Made by a program: the position numbers and the translations under genes. Below, piece by piece: positions 45,779 to 54,803 of a DNA stretch of 64,000 nt. Every line of letters starts with the position of its first letter. Within the stretch, counting starts at the first letter, position 1. Source of the stretch: Candidatus Delongbacteria bacterium (GTDB taxonomy: Bacteria; CAIWAD01); contig JACKCN010000001.1 of assembly GCA_020634015.1 (NCBI GenBank), forward strand, positions 789,001 to 853,000. Reading direction: 5' to 3'. Below the pieces are notes generated by a model that was not told the origin of the DNA, ran no database searches, and worked only from the letters and a program-made list of their open reading frames with translations.

Positions 45779-46339
45779 GACGTTTCCGGACAGCAGGCGA
45801 TCCAGCAGGCCGACGGGCATCTGCATCGGGTGGCCCGTCCAGGCCACCTTGCCGTCACGTCCCAGAACCACGGAGCGCGGAATGCCGGTCACCTGATAGG
45901 TGGTGGACATCTTGCGGTCTGAGTCAAGGAACACAGGAAAGGTGAATCCCGCATTGGCCTCACGCCAGCGCTGGATCTTGGCCGGGTCATCCCCGCGGCT
46001 GCCCGTGTTGATCGCCATCATCCGGAAGTCCGGATTGTCGCGGTGCTCTTCCCAGTGCTTCTGGATCGTGGGCATGCTGCGGATGCAGGGGCCGCACCAA
46101 GTTCCCCAGAATTCAAGGAAGACGATCTTGCCCTCGGTCGCGGCCCAGTCGAAGTCCTTCAGATCCACCACGCCGGTCCGATCGGAAGCCGGGGCAATGG
46201 TGGACTCGGCCATGCGCGTGTCCAGGGTGGCACCCGAATCAGCGGTGGACTTTCCCACGGTTCCATCGGAGCAGGCCGACGCCAGCAGCATCAGAGCCAG
46301 CATCCAGAGGGAAAGCCGGAGCGCGTGCAGGGCCTTCAT
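45770..46339 (-). CDS. TlpA-like thioredoxin-fold lipoprotein
   Basis: A 189-residue periplasm-facing lipoprotein. The signal peptide ends in the lipobox ASAC (Cys23). The thioredoxin/AhpC-TSA fold carries the redox motif WCGPC (Cys82, Cys85) in EFWGTWCGPC, and a cis-Pro region GIPRSVVLGRDG. TlpA/ResA proteins reduce disulfides in exported proteins or in cytochrome c maturation. Its ATG overlaps the stop of the thioredoxin gene as ATGA, so the two are translationally coupled, pairing a cytoplasmic and an envelope thiol protein. No transmembrane electron shuttle (DsbD or CcdA) is seen in the window. Confidence 0.92.
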   Translation of the reverse strand: MKALHALRLSLWMLALMLLASACSDGTVGKSTADSGATLDTRMAESTIAPASDRTGVVDLKDFDWAATEGKIVFLEFWGTWCGPCIRSMPTIQKHWEEHRDNPDFRMMAINTGSRGDDPAKIQRWREANAGFTFPVFLDSDRKMSTTYQVTGIPRSVVLGRDGKVAWTGHPMQMPVGLLDRLLSGNVQG

Positions 46340-46665
46340 GACTGGGCGGGCAGGTGCTTGTTGATGTAGGCCAGCACCTTGGTCTTGTCCAGGTAGCCCA
46401 TGAACTGGTCCACCTTGTTGCCGTCGCGGTAGAAGTGCACCTGGGGCACCGACATCACGCCGTTGGCCAGCGCGGCCTGGCGGGCTTCCTCGATGTCGAC
46501 CTTGCCGATGCGCACATCGGCGCGCTCGCCCTGGATCTCTTCCAGCACGGGATTGAGTTTCTTGCAGGGGCCACACCAGGTCGCGCCGTAATCCACGAGC
46601 ACCAGCCCGGCCTGTGACACGAAATCCTGGAAGTTGCCGTCGTCGACCTTGGTCAGGGTGGACAT
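46336..46665 (-). CDS. trxA: Thioredoxin
   Basis: A 109-residue cytoplasmic thioredoxin. The ATG at 46665 follows AGGAGGG. The active site WCGPC (Cys31, Cys34) sits in DYGATWCGPCKKLNPVLEE, and the cis-Pro motif SVPQVHFY follows at about 74. Length and layout match the family. It lies 22 bp downstream of a large TPR gene and overlaps the TlpA-like gene by the ATGA junction, so the three form one operon. It may be a dedicated partner for these neighbours rather than the main cellular thioredoxin. Confidence 0.93.
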   Translation of the reverse strand: MSTLTKVDDGNFQDFVSQAGLVLVDYGATWCGPCKKLNPVLEEIQGERADVRIGKVDIEEARQAALANGVMSVPQVHFYRDGNKVDQFMGYLDKTKVLAYINKHLPAQS

Positions 46666-46687
46666 GATCCCTCCTGTGAAGTGATGG

Positions 46688-49348
46688 TTAGCTTTTCGTC
46701 GAATCCGCCAGCAGGCGCTCGGCCTCCGGGCGATTGAATGCGTGCTCGTCCCAGCTGTCCAGGGCGGCCGCCAGATGATAACCGGCATCCGCATCACGCC
46801 CGGCCGCAGCGAAGAGCTTGCCCAGCTGGAAGTGCGCATCCCCGTGGGCCGGAGCCAGGCTCAGCGCGCTCTGCAGCAGCTTGGTGGCCAGCGCCGGATC
46901 CTTCTTGACGTTCAGATGAATCAGCGCGCTGAAGTACAGGGCCTGGGGCTGCTGCGGGTTCTGGGTCAGGCTCTTCTGGAAACTGGTCAGCGCGCCATCG
47001 TGGCGCTCGCTGGTGTACTCCAGCAGCCCCAGCTCGTACCAGGCCTGGGGAAACACATCCTGCAGCTTGAGCGCCTTGCGGATGTACTCTTCGGCCTTGT
47101 CCTCACGGTCGGCTTCCTTGAGCGCGATGCCGTAGCGGAAATTGAACAGCGCATTGTTGGGCTGCATGTCCACGGCGTTGTGATACTCCTTGAGGGCCAG
47201 GCTGACCTCGTCGTTCTCCAGCATCAGTTCCGCCAGGCGGAAGCGCACGCTGGGATCGGAGGGCAAGCGCTCCTCGAGCTGGATCATGCAGTCGATGGCG
47301 TGATCCAGATCGCCGGCCGCCACATGGGCGTTGGCCAGCTCGTACAGCGCGCGGTGATTCTGGGCATCCTTGGCCACGATGGCTTCCAGCTGGCCGATGG
47401 CCTTGCCCCAGTCGCGACTGGTCATGTACGACAGCGCCAGCAGGTAGCGATCGTCCAGGTCGTCGGGATCGTCGGCCACGCTCTTCTCCAGCTCCTCGAC
47501 CGAGGCGCTGGCCATCGGGCGAATCTGCTGCAGGTGCTGGAGCCGCTGACTGGCTTCCGGGAACTCGGGACGCAGCTCGAGGGCCCGGTTGAGGGCGATT
47601 TCCGCATCGTCGTAGCGCCGCAGGTCCATGAGTGTCAGCGCACGGTAGAAGATGATCTGCACGTTCTCGGGGTCACGCTCGAGCTGGGCATCCAGCACGG
47701 CCAGACCATTCTGGTACTGCTGGTTGCGATTGTACAGCAGGGCCAGCCTCAGGCCGGGAGTGGCATCCTTGCCCGAGAACTCCAGCCAGCGCTGATACAT
47801 GGCCACCGCGGGTTCCAGTTCCCCGAGCAGGTCATGAATCTGGGCCAGCGAGACGACGGGCTCCCTGGCCGTGGGGTCCTTTTCCAGGGCCGTGGTGAAG
47901 GCGGCCACCGCGTCCACGAAATGCCCCTTCTGCTGCAGGGCGGTGCCCAGCATGCCATGCAGGCGCGCATCCTCGGGGGCTTCCATCAACAGCTTGCGCA
48001 GTTCGTCGGCGGCCTCGTCCGCCTCGCGCAGCTGCAGATCGATCTGCACCAGACGATAGCGCGCGTTGAGATCACTGACGCCTTCCAGGCCGCGCTTCAG
48101 CTCGGCACGGGCACGCATCAGCGCGTTGCCGTCGCGGCCGGCGGTCATCGAGAGCGCGAAGCCCAGGTTCAGGTGCAGGGCGTGGTTGTCGGGGTCGTCC
48201 TTGAGCAACTCTTCGATCAGGGGCAGGGCCTCGGCGGCGCGCTGACCCAGCATGTAGGCCTGCACCAGCTGGGCCTTGAGGGAGCGGTTTTCCGGATCCT
48301 TCTCCAGGGCCTCTTCAAGCTGACTGGAGCTGGGGCCCGCGGTCTCGCCACCCTGCTTCAGACGCTCGAGGGCCAACTGGGCCTCACGCAGGCCGGGCTG
48401 CAGTTCCAGAGCCCGTTCGACCAGTTTCACGGCGATGTCCGTCTCACCCTGCTCCTGATAGGCCATGCCTTTCAGATAGTGCAGGCCGGCATCGTTGGGG
48501 GCCAGAGCCAGTGCCTCGTCGAAGAGGGCGATGGCCGCGTCGTATTCCTTCTTGTGGCCGGCCAGCAGCATGGCCAGACGTCCCAGCACGGGCGGCTGGT
48601 CGCGCTTCAGCTCCAGGCTTTCGCGGTAGCTGGTTTCAGCGGTATCCCGGTCGCCGCCCTGCTCCTGCATCTGGCCCAGATTGAACAACAGGGCCGCGTC
48701 GTTGCCATTGAGTTCGATGGCCTTCTGCAACAGTGCGGCACCCTGGCCGTACTCCTGCTTCTGGGCATGGATCAGGGCGCGGTAGTTGAGCACATCCCGG
48801 TTGCCGGGTTGTTTCTCCAGCAGGGAATCCAGACGCTGGGCGGCTTCGTCGGCCTTGCCCGTATTCAGCAGCAGAATCGCGAACTGGAAGTTGCCGCTGA
48901 GATCATCGGGGCTGATCTCCAGACCGGTGCGGAAGGCGGCAATGGCCTTGTCGGCCTGGTTGCGGGCCTGAAAGGTCATGGCCAAGGCGAAGTGCAGGGT
49001 GGCACTGCGCTCGGTCGGCGTCAGGCGCAGAGCGTGGCGGTAACTGACCTCGGCCTTGTCGTACTGCTTGAGCAGCATGTGGCACTGGCCATGATGGAAC
49101 CAGGCCTCGGCCACATCGTCCTTGATGGACAGGCTCTTGTCAATCTCTTCGAGCGCGTGGCTCACTTCGCCACGGCCGAGATAGGCCACGCCCAGGGTGT
49201 AAAGCACTTCCGGATCGTGGGGAGCATATTTCAGGCTCTTGCGATATCCAGCAATGACCTTCTGCAGGTCGGGATTGGTGCTGCGGTGAATCTTGAGGGT
49301 TTCGGTGAACCACTGCCGGGCTTTCTGGGCGTCGGAAATGCCGCTCAT
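46688..49348 (-). CDS. Large tetratricopeptide-repeat protein
   Basis: An 886-residue protein made almost wholly of TPR helices. The ATG at 49348 follows GGAGA. Typical 34-residue units recur throughout, for example PHDPEVLYTLGVAYLGRGEVSHALEEIDKSL cut into the usual W/L-G-Y-A-F-A-P positions, and later units such as AEAWFHHGQCHMLLKQYDKAE. There is room for about 25 repeats. There is no signal peptide or membrane segment, so it is probably cytoplasmic. Such proteins are protein-protein scaffolds. It is the first gene of a TPR-thioredoxin-TlpA operon; the partner is unknown. Confidence 0.88.
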   Translation of the reverse strand: MSGISDAQKARQWFTETLKIHRSTNPDLQKVIAGYRKSLKYAPHDPEVLYTLGVAYLGRGEVSHALEEIDKSLSIKDDVAEAWFHHGQCHMLLKQYDKAEVSYRHALRLTPTERSATLHFALAMTFQARNQADKAIAAFRTGLEISPDDLSGNFQFAILLLNTGKADEAAQRLDSLLEKQPGNRDVLNYRALIHAQKQEYGQGAALLQKAIELNGNDAALLFNLGQMQEQGGDRDTAETSYRESLELKRDQPPVLGRLAMLLAGHKKEYDAAIALFDEALALAPNDAGLHYLKGMAYQEQGETDIAVKLVERALELQPGLREAQLALERLKQGGETAGPSSSQLEEALEKDPENRSLKAQLVQAYMLGQRAAEALPLIEELLKDDPDNHALHLNLGFALSMTAGRDGNALMRARAELKRGLEGVSDLNARYRLVQIDLQLREADEAADELRKLLMEAPEDARLHGMLGTALQQKGHFVDAVAAFTTALEKDPTAREPVVSLAQIHDLLGELEPAVAMYQRWLEFSGKDATPGLRLALLYNRNQQYQNGLAVLDAQLERDPENVQIIFYRALTLMDLRRYDDAEIALNRALELRPEFPEASQRLQHLQQIRPMASASVEELEKSVADDPDDLDDRYLLALSYMTSRDWGKAIGQLEAIVAKDAQNHRALYELANAHVAAGDLDHAIDCMIQLEERLPSDPSVRFRLAELMLENDEVSLALKEYHNAVDMQPNNALFNFRYGIALKEADREDKAEEYIRKALKLQDVFPQAWYELGLLEYTSERHDGALTSFQKSLTQNPQQPQALYFSALIHLNVKKDPALATKLLQSALSLAPAHGDAHFQLGKLFAAAGRDADAGYHLAAALDSWDEHAFNRPEAERLLADSTKS

Positions 49349-49595
49349 GGCATGTCTCCATCAGGCTAAGGATCCGGCTGCCGCAGGGCATTCCTGCTTG
49401 CGCCAGAATTGTCGTTGAGGTGTCAGCAAACGGCGAAAGTAGGAATTGACGCGGCCCGGGCCAAGGAAAGGCTTGAGACAGGAGGAGTGAGGTCCGGGGA
49501 TCGCAACGTGCCCGGACGGAGTATCTGCCCCGGAATTCGCCACCTTGAGCGCCTCACGGCAGATGACAGGCAACCCGGATCATTCAGGAATCAGC
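49349..49595. other. Divergent promoter region
   Basis: A 247-bp gene-free stretch between the TPR operon (minus) and the DUF502 gene (plus). It must hold both promoters. I see no convincing boxes or strong hairpin. Confidence 0.5.
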
Positions 49596-50285
49596 ATGCA
49601 GACAGACTCTCAGAAGCCCCAGGGGTCCAGCGTCAGCAAACACCTGCGCACCTATCTGGCCTCGGGAATCCTGGTCCTGGTCCCTCTGGGCCTGACGGTG
49701 TTCGTGTTCAAGCTGCTCTTCACCTCGCTCTCGGGCATCATGCTTCCCGTGCTGCGCCCCCTGCTGCGAGATCTGCCCGAATGGGCTCTGGTGAGCCTGG
49801 CCTTCTTCTCGATGCTGATCATCGTCTACATCGTGGGTCTGGTGGCGGCGCACATGATCGGGCGTCGTGTGATCCAGCTTGGCGAAACCTTGCTGATGCG
49901 CGTGCCCTTCATCAAGACGGTCTATTCGGCCTCGAAGCAGGTGGTGGACTCGATCTCCTCGCCCGGGGCGTCGGCCTACAAGGCGGTGGCCCTGGTCGAG
50001 TACCCCCTGCCGGGCACACTGGCGCTGGCCTTCGTCACCGGCAGCACGCGCACTTCGGATGACCGGGTCTACATCACGGTGTTCGTGCCCACCACGCCCA
50101 ATCCCACATCCGGCTTCATGCTCTTCGTGCCCGAAGCCGACGTGCGCATCCTGAAGATGAGCGTCGAAGATGCGGTCAAGACCATCTTCTCCGGCGGCAT
50201 GCTCGGGCCTCCGCGCCTGGACTACCGCAATGCGCCGCTGGCGCACACGGAACCGGAGAGCGACAGGGAACTTCCTCCCGCCTGA
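49596..50285 (+). CDS. DUF502 membrane protein
   Basis: A 229-residue inner-membrane protein of the DUF502 family. The ATG at 49596 follows AGGAA. Two transmembrane segments are clear: about 21-45 (LASGILVLVPLGLTVFVFKL) and about 66-90 (VSLAFFSMLIIVYIVGLVAA). The soluble part carries the family-typical RVPFIKTVYSASKQVVD, LVEYPLPGTLALAFVTG and VFVPTTPNPTSGFMLFVP. The role is not established; some homologues affect membrane trafficking or envelope integrity. It is divergent from the TPR operon and convergent with the glycosylation operon. Confidence 0.92.
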   Translation: MQTDSQKPQGSSVSKHLRTYLASGILVLVPLGLTVFVFKLLFTSLSGIMLPVLRPLLRDLPEWALVSLAFFSMLIIVYIVGLVAAHMIGRRVIQLGETLLMRVPFIKTVYSASKQVVDSISSPGASAYKAVALVEYPLPGTLALAFVTGSTRTSDDRVYITVFVPTTPNPTSGFMLFVPEADVRILKMSVEDAVKTIFSGGMLGPPRLDYRNAPLAHTEPESDRELPPA

Positions 50286-50322
50286 GCGCGGCCATCGCCC
50301 GGTTTTCCCCGGGACGCCGGAC

Positions 50323-50751
50323 CTAGCGTTCCGTATCCAGGCGGCGGGGTTCGGGGCGCGGCCGGCGACCATAGCCCACCAGGGTGCGCCGTGTGTGATC
50401 CAGGCCGTTCAGCCTGGCCCGCAGTCCTCCCAGTTCCTCGCCAAGCTGCCCGCCCAGCCTGTCTTCCATGGTCGAGATCCGTGCCGACCGGGTGGCCAGT
50501 TCGGCGCGCAACCAGAGTCGGTGTGGATGGGCCTCGGGCCAGCGGGCACGCAGTCCCTCGACACACTCGGCCACGGCATGGCCCAGCTCCTCGCGGCGGT
50601 TCAACAGGGCGTCCAGATGCTCGAGATTGTCATCCCCGCCGCCCAGCAGGCGCAGCAGATTCTCCCACTCGTCCAGCAGCCTGAACAGTCGGTCCTCGCC
50701 CGCGGATTCCGTCTCGGAAGCGGCAAGGCCCTGCGGGTGTGCAGCGCTCAT
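50323..50751 (-). CDS. FliT-like small helical protein
   Basis: A 142-residue, highly charged, all-helical protein without signal or membrane segment. Its start overlaps the stop of the preceding gene as ATGA. Two features recall the flagellar chaperone FliT/FlgN group: a first helix region with LDALLNRREELGHAV, and a late helix LGGLRARLNGLDHTRRTLVGYG, close to the FliT ending in which a basic helix runs into a Tyr. It is the last gene of a long glycosylation operon that includes a MAF-type protein, a context usual for flagellin export and modification. Similarity is at motif level only, so the assignment is tentative. Confidence 0.5.
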   Translation of the reverse strand: MSAAHPQGLAASETESAGEDRLFRLLDEWENLLRLLGGGDDNLEHLDALLNRREELGHAVAECVEGLRARWPEAHPHRLWLRAELATRSARISTMEDRLGGQLGEELGGLRARLNGLDHTRRTLVGYGRRPRPEPRRLDTER

Positions 50752-51371
50752 TCGACGGTCACTTTCGAGAGGGTCTCGATCAACGGTTCAATGGCCACCG
50801 CCCAGCTTTCCAGGCCTTCGCTCAACTCGTACTCCAGCAGGTCGGCCAGCAGAATCAGGTCACGATTCTCCTGGGCCGAAATCACTTCGTCCAGCAGCGG
50901 CTCGAAGGTGCCCGAGAACCCGGTGATCACCACGGCCAACTCGCCGGGCAGGTAGCGGGTGAGAATGCGCCCCATCTGGGTCACGCCCGACTTGAGCAGC
51001 TCGAAGTTGTCGATGATCCGGAACAGCACCAGGGTGGCCGTGGCTTCATCGCCGATGCGAAGCTGATCGGCACAGGTGGCCAGATCACGGCGCAGGGGCG
51101 CCACCATTTCCGCGGTCACCTTCAGGGATTCGGCCACCAGTTCCTCGGGACGGTGCACGCCCAGTTCCAGCGACTGCGGTTTGCCCAGTCCGTCAATGGC
51201 GTTCAAGTCACGCCCGGTGACATCCTCGCCGTTCACGCGCACGTGGGTGATCAGCAGGCCGCTGTCACGCATGGCCAGCGCCACCTGCTCCATCAGGGAC
51301 CGGTAATCCAGCCCACCCAGCGGCACGCCGGAAGGCAGGGCCCAGGGTTCTCCGTTCACGATGATCTGCAT
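50748..51371 (-). CDS. Unrecognised two-part protein in the glycosylation operon
   Basis: A 207-residue cytoplasmic-looking protein I do not recognise. The ATG at 51371 has GGAGGAA upstream, inside the end of the previous gene (16-bp overlap). The first about 75 residues (MQIIVNGEPWALPSG to KPQSLELGVHRP) look like a small beta-grasp or ubiquitin-like fold. The remaining about 130 residues are acidic amphipathic helices. It overlaps the FliT-like gene by ATGA, so the pair is made together. Position suggests a role in flagellar or surface-protein modification, for example as a carrier or adaptor, but nothing in the sequence proves it. Confidence 0.65.
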   Translation of the reverse strand: MQIIVNGEPWALPSGVPLGGLDYRSLMEQVALAMRDSGLLITHVRVNGEDVTGRDLNAIDGLGKPQSLELGVHRPEELVAESLKVTAEMVAPLRRDLATCADQLRIGDEATATLVLFRIIDNFELLKSGVTQMGRILTRYLPGELAVVITGFSGTFEPLLDEVISAQENRDLILLADLLEYELSEGLESWAVAIEPLIETLSKVTVE

Positions 51372-53095
51372 GGTTCCTCCAGGGGACGGGCATCCTTGCG
51401 GCTGCCGGTCGGGGTTGAATAGGTCGTTTTCAGTGTATCCAGAATCTCGCGCACCCGATGTCGGTACAGGTGCCTGCTCAAAACCGTCTCACGGGACTCG
51501 CGTGCCAGGCGGCTCCAGAGCGGACGATCACGCAGCAGCCGGTTGCTCAGCTCCAGGGCCTCTTCGGGCGTGTGCCAGGCCAGACAGTCCCGCCCGGGAG
51601 TGAAGAGCAGCTCCAGGTCTTCCTGGGCGTCACCCAGCACCACGCTGCCACACAGGGGCACATCAAAGGCGCGCTGGTTCAGCGCCGTGGGCATCTGGCG
51701 GCTGGTGCTGTTCAGGTTCACCCGGCAGCCCCCATAATGCAGGGGCAGCGCTCCGTAGTAGTCCAGGCCCGGCAGCAGGCGCAGGGCCGGCTCCAGGTTC
51801 TGCCAGCCGCGGTCACCACAGACCACGAAATCGCGCTGGGCAAAGGCACGCACCAGGTCCAGGCGGTCCCGCTGGGTGCCTTCCAGTACCAGCAGGCTCT
51901 GCAGTGTGCGCCAGCCGCGCTCGTCCAGACCCGAAGCCAGCAGGGGAATCCGCAGGCGCTGTTCTTCCAGGAAGGTCTCCACGGGAATCCGGCGCCCATT
52001 GAGGACCCAGTCTTCCAGCAGGCGTTCGTACTCGCGACGCTGGGCCGTGTTCAGCCCCAGCCGGATGCTCCACTTGGAGACGGCCTCGACATTGGAGCCC
52101 CCCACGAAACTGCAATCGCGCTGGCTGCCGGCCGCGCCCCGTGTGGCGAACTCGCCATTGCCCGCCAGCGGCAACCACTGGACCGAACCAAAGGGCAGCT
52201 GCTGCATCGCGGGCAGCCAGTGGCGCTCCCAGACGAAGAGATGCGTGTTGCCCGTGGCCACCCCGTGATGCCCGTCGAGAATGTAGACGGGGCTGTCCAC
52301 GTACCATACCGCCACGGGTATGCGCAGTTTCTCCAGAATCGCCGCCAGCCGTCCTTCTGCATCGAAGCCGATGTGGTTCACGCAGAACACCAGGTCCGGG
52401 CGGAAGTCACCCAGCTTCTCCAGCAGCCGGTTGAGGAAGTCCTCGTCGATCTTCAATTCCTGATGCACGACCGTGGGCGCGATCCGGTTGCCTTCGCGGC
52501 TCAGCGGCACTTCCAGCACCTCGCAGCCCTGCTCGCGGAAGGCGCGGCTGCATTCGCGCAGCAGGAAGTAGCCACTCTGCAGCACCAGCACGCGCCGCCC
52601 CTGCCAGCTGCGTGTGCGCAGACTGCCCAGGCGCGAAGGATTCAGCCCGGGGCTGAAGTGCTCCAGCAGCCCGGCAGCCCAGCCGGGAAACGCCGCGCGA
52701 TAGGCAGTGTTCACCACCAGGTACAGATCCGGATATCCGCGTTCCATCTGTTCGCGCGTGATGGCATCCACCAGCTGCATGGGTGTTCCGTGCAGGAGGC
52801 GTACGCCGCTCGGGGGCCGCTGCTCGCCGGAAATCCGCGCGCCGGTGCGAGGCGGTTCCAGCTGGAGCACGCCCTGCCAGTCACCGCGGGAGGCCTCCTC
52901 GGCCAGGTACCCCAGCCCGCCGCCCAGCAGCAGCAACATGGCTGGCTGCTGCACACCCAGGCCTGCCAGCAGCGTGCGAGCCTCGCGACGCGGGTCCAGC
53001 GGGCTGTGCACGGCCAGCCTGCGCTCCCCGCAGCTCAGCCAGAGAGTCGCATCACCCCGGCGCGAGGGGCCGCTTTCGAATGCCCATTCACTCAT
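51356..53095 (-). CDS. CgeB/DUF3880-type glycosyltransferase
   Basis: A 579-residue cytoplasmic glycosyltransferase. An N-terminal segment (about 1-160) has a Gly-rich MLLLLGGGLGYLAEEA motif reminiscent of the region found in motility accessory proteins. Residues about 165-340 form a DUF3880-like Rossmann domain (VLVLQSGYFLLRECSRAF, DLVFCVNHIGFD, AVWYVDSPVY). The C-terminal GT-B domain (about 410-560) has YYGALPLHYGGCRVNLNSTSRQM and QRAFDVPLCGSVVLGDAQEDLELLF, typical of CgeB-like enzymes. It overlaps its neighbours by 8 and 16 bp. The acceptor and sugar are unknown; nearby genes suggest protein glycosylation. Confidence 0.82.
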   Translation of the reverse strand: MSEWAFESGPSRRGDATLWLSCGERRLAVHSPLDPRREARTLLAGLGVQQPAMLLLLGGGLGYLAEEASRGDWQGVLQLEPPRTGARISGEQRPPSGVRLLHGTPMQLVDAITREQMERGYPDLYLVVNTAYRAAFPGWAAGLLEHFSPGLNPSRLGSLRTRSWQGRRVLVLQSGYFLLRECSRAFREQGCEVLEVPLSREGNRIAPTVVHQELKIDEDFLNRLLEKLGDFRPDLVFCVNHIGFDAEGRLAAILEKLRIPVAVWYVDSPVYILDGHHGVATGNTHLFVWERHWLPAMQQLPFGSVQWLPLAGNGEFATRGAAGSQRDCSFVGGSNVEAVSKWSIRLGLNTAQRREYERLLEDWVLNGRRIPVETFLEEQRLRIPLLASGLDERGWRTLQSLLVLEGTQRDRLDLVRAFAQRDFVVCGDRGWQNLEPALRLLPGLDYYGALPLHYGGCRVNLNSTSRQMPTALNQRAFDVPLCGSVVLGDAQEDLELLFTPGRDCLAWHTPEEALELSNRLLRDRPLWSRLARESRETVLSRHLYRHRVREILDTLKTTYSTPTGSRKDARPLEEPCRSS

Positions 53096-54803
53096 GGCAG
53101 ATGGGGTCCAGTTCCTGAGTCCGGGTCACGGGTTCCAGCTCACGGATCACCGTGTCCAGCATGTTCGCCAGCTCGAGGGCCCGGTGGGCCAGCGTGTCGT
53201 AGATCCGGCCCATGGCGCGATTGGTGCGTTCGAAATCCGGTTCCTGGTCCAGTTCCTCCTTGTCAAAGCGGAAGAGCACGGCCAGCGGGCGCAACCAGGT
53301 GTGCGACATCTCGCGCTTGAACAGGGTGGCGTCAATCTCGATCACCCGGCTTGACACGCGCTCCAGCAGTTTCAGACTGGGTGCAGAGTTGGAGAGGTCC
53401 AGTGCCACTTCACCGGTCAGGGCATGCCCTTCGCCGGCCAGCTGGATCACATCGTCCAGAATCTCGCGGGCCTGATTGCAGCGATGCAGCAACAGAGCGG
53501 GATCCGGGGCGACGGCCAGCCGCGCGCGCAGACCGGCCAGCTCATCGACCAGCGAAAGCGCCAGGGGCTCGCGGACACCCGCGCGCAGCTCGGTCTTCCA
53601 GAGCCTGCGGTAACACAGGCTGAAGATCGCTTCCGGAGACAGCTGCTCCTGCAGCAGCGGCACCAGGGTCTGGAAGCCTTCGGCATCGCGTTCGCAACGG
53701 AAGACATGCACTCGCTCGGCGTCGGGCCAGGTCTCCGGCACGCTGCCGTCCAGTTGCATCCGGGCGGCGGCGGCCACCGCGGCCGGAGTGATCCAGTCAC
53801 GGCAGTTGATGTGCGGGCATTCCACATGGTGGCTGCAGGGCGAACAGGCGATGCGCGGCTGCAGCACCAGCGTTCCGGGCAGGTAGGCCGCAGTCTCCTC
53901 GGGCAGGGCGGTAGCCAGGAAGAGGCTCACCACGGGAGTCCCCATGGCGGCCGCGATGTGCATGGTGCCGGTGTCGTTGCTGATCAGCAGGTCGGCGCGA
54001 GTGCAGAGTGCACTGAGCTGCGCCAGGTTGGTCTGGCCGCTCAGGTCGTGATACACCAGCTCGGGAGCCAGAGTCATCAACGAGGCGGCCAGTGGCATTT
54101 CCTTCTGGGTGCCACAGAGCAGGAACCGCGCCCCGCACTCTTCGGCCAGAATGCGCGCGCAGCGGGCGAAACTTTCCAGCGGCCAGCGGCGGTTGTCGCG
54201 GCTGGCTCCCAGCTGCAGCATCACCAGGGGGCCCGGTCCGTCCAGCGGCAAGTCGGCGGCCCAGCGGCGGGCCTCGTCACCCGGTTCGAGGCAGAGTGCC
54301 TGACCGACGCCCTTGGGCAGATTGCCGATGCGGCGGTAGATGTCCACCAGATTGAAGGAATTGAAACCCCGGTTGGCGGTCACGTTGAAGAAGTACTTGA
54401 CCCAGTCGTGCTTGATGTCGCGCTGGCCCGTGCGGTGCACGCTGAGGCCACGGATCTCGCCCCGCGCCACCAGCTGGCTCAGCAGGGCGCTGTCATGGCT
54501 GTGGGTCAGGTTGATCACCAGATCCCAGGACCGCTGGCCAAGAGCCCGCACGAAATTGCGATGCCAGATCACCGCATCACCGAAGGTCCAGCCCGGTGCC
54601 ATCAGGCGGCTCACACTCTCGTCCTGTTCGTAGACCAGTACCTCGTCCACGGCGGGAATCTGCTGGGCCACTCCGCGGAAGGCGTCGATCACCAGCAGCG
54701 CGATGTGCGCATCTGGATGCTGCTGGCGCAGACCCTGCAACAGCGGCGAGGTCTGCACGATGTCGCCCATGCGGGTCAGGTTGATCACCAGGATCTCAGC
54801 CAC
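53088..54803 (-). CDS. GT9 (heptosyltransferase-like) enzyme with extra C-terminal helical domain
   Basis: A 571-residue protein with a GTG start (GAGGGGG upstream). Residues 1-350 are a GT9 ADP-heptose-type glycosyltransferase: ILVINLTRMGDIVQTSPLL, VMLQLGASRDNRRWPLESFA and DLLISNDTGTMHIAAAMGTP are family hallmarks. A Cys-rich SPCSHHVECPHINCRDW follows, also common in family members. Residues about 370-571 are an added helical domain not found in ordinary heptosyltransferases, with KREMSHTWLRPLAVLFRFDKE. The enzyme probably adds a heptose-like or other sugar to a surface protein or glycan. It overlaps the upstream gene by 8 bp. Confidence 0.85.
   Translation of the reverse strand: MAEILVINLTRMGDIVQTSPLLQGLRQQHPDAHIALLVIDAFRGVAQQIPAVDEVLVYEQDESVSRLMAPGWTFGDAVIWHRNFVRALGQRSWDLVINLTHSHDSALLSQLVARGEIRGLSVHRTGQRDIKHDWVKYFFNVTANRGFNSFNLVDIYRRIGNLPKGVGQALCLEPGDEARRWAADLPLDGPGPLVMLQLGASRDNRRWPLESFARCARILAEECGARFLLCGTQKEMPLAASLMTLAPELVYHDLSGQTNLAQLSALCTRADLLISNDTGTMHIAAAMGTPVVSLFLATALPEETAAYLPGTLVLQPRIACSPCSHHVECPHINCRDWITPAAVAAAARMQLDGSVPETWPDAERVHVFRCERDAEGFQTLVPLLQEQLSPEAIFSLCYRRLWKTELRAGVREPLALSLVDELAGLRARLAVAPDPALLLHRCNQAREILDDVIQLAGEGHALTGEVALDLSNSAPSLKLLERVSSRVIEIDATLFKREMSHTWLRPLAVLFRFDKEELDQEPDFERTNRAMGRIYDTLAHRALELANMLDTVIRELEPVTRTQELDPICHE

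Noticed and set aside
46742..49369. Plus-strand open frame of about 875 codons opposite the TPR gene
   Set aside because: Mirror of the repetitive TPR coding sequence; no known fold and no start signal.
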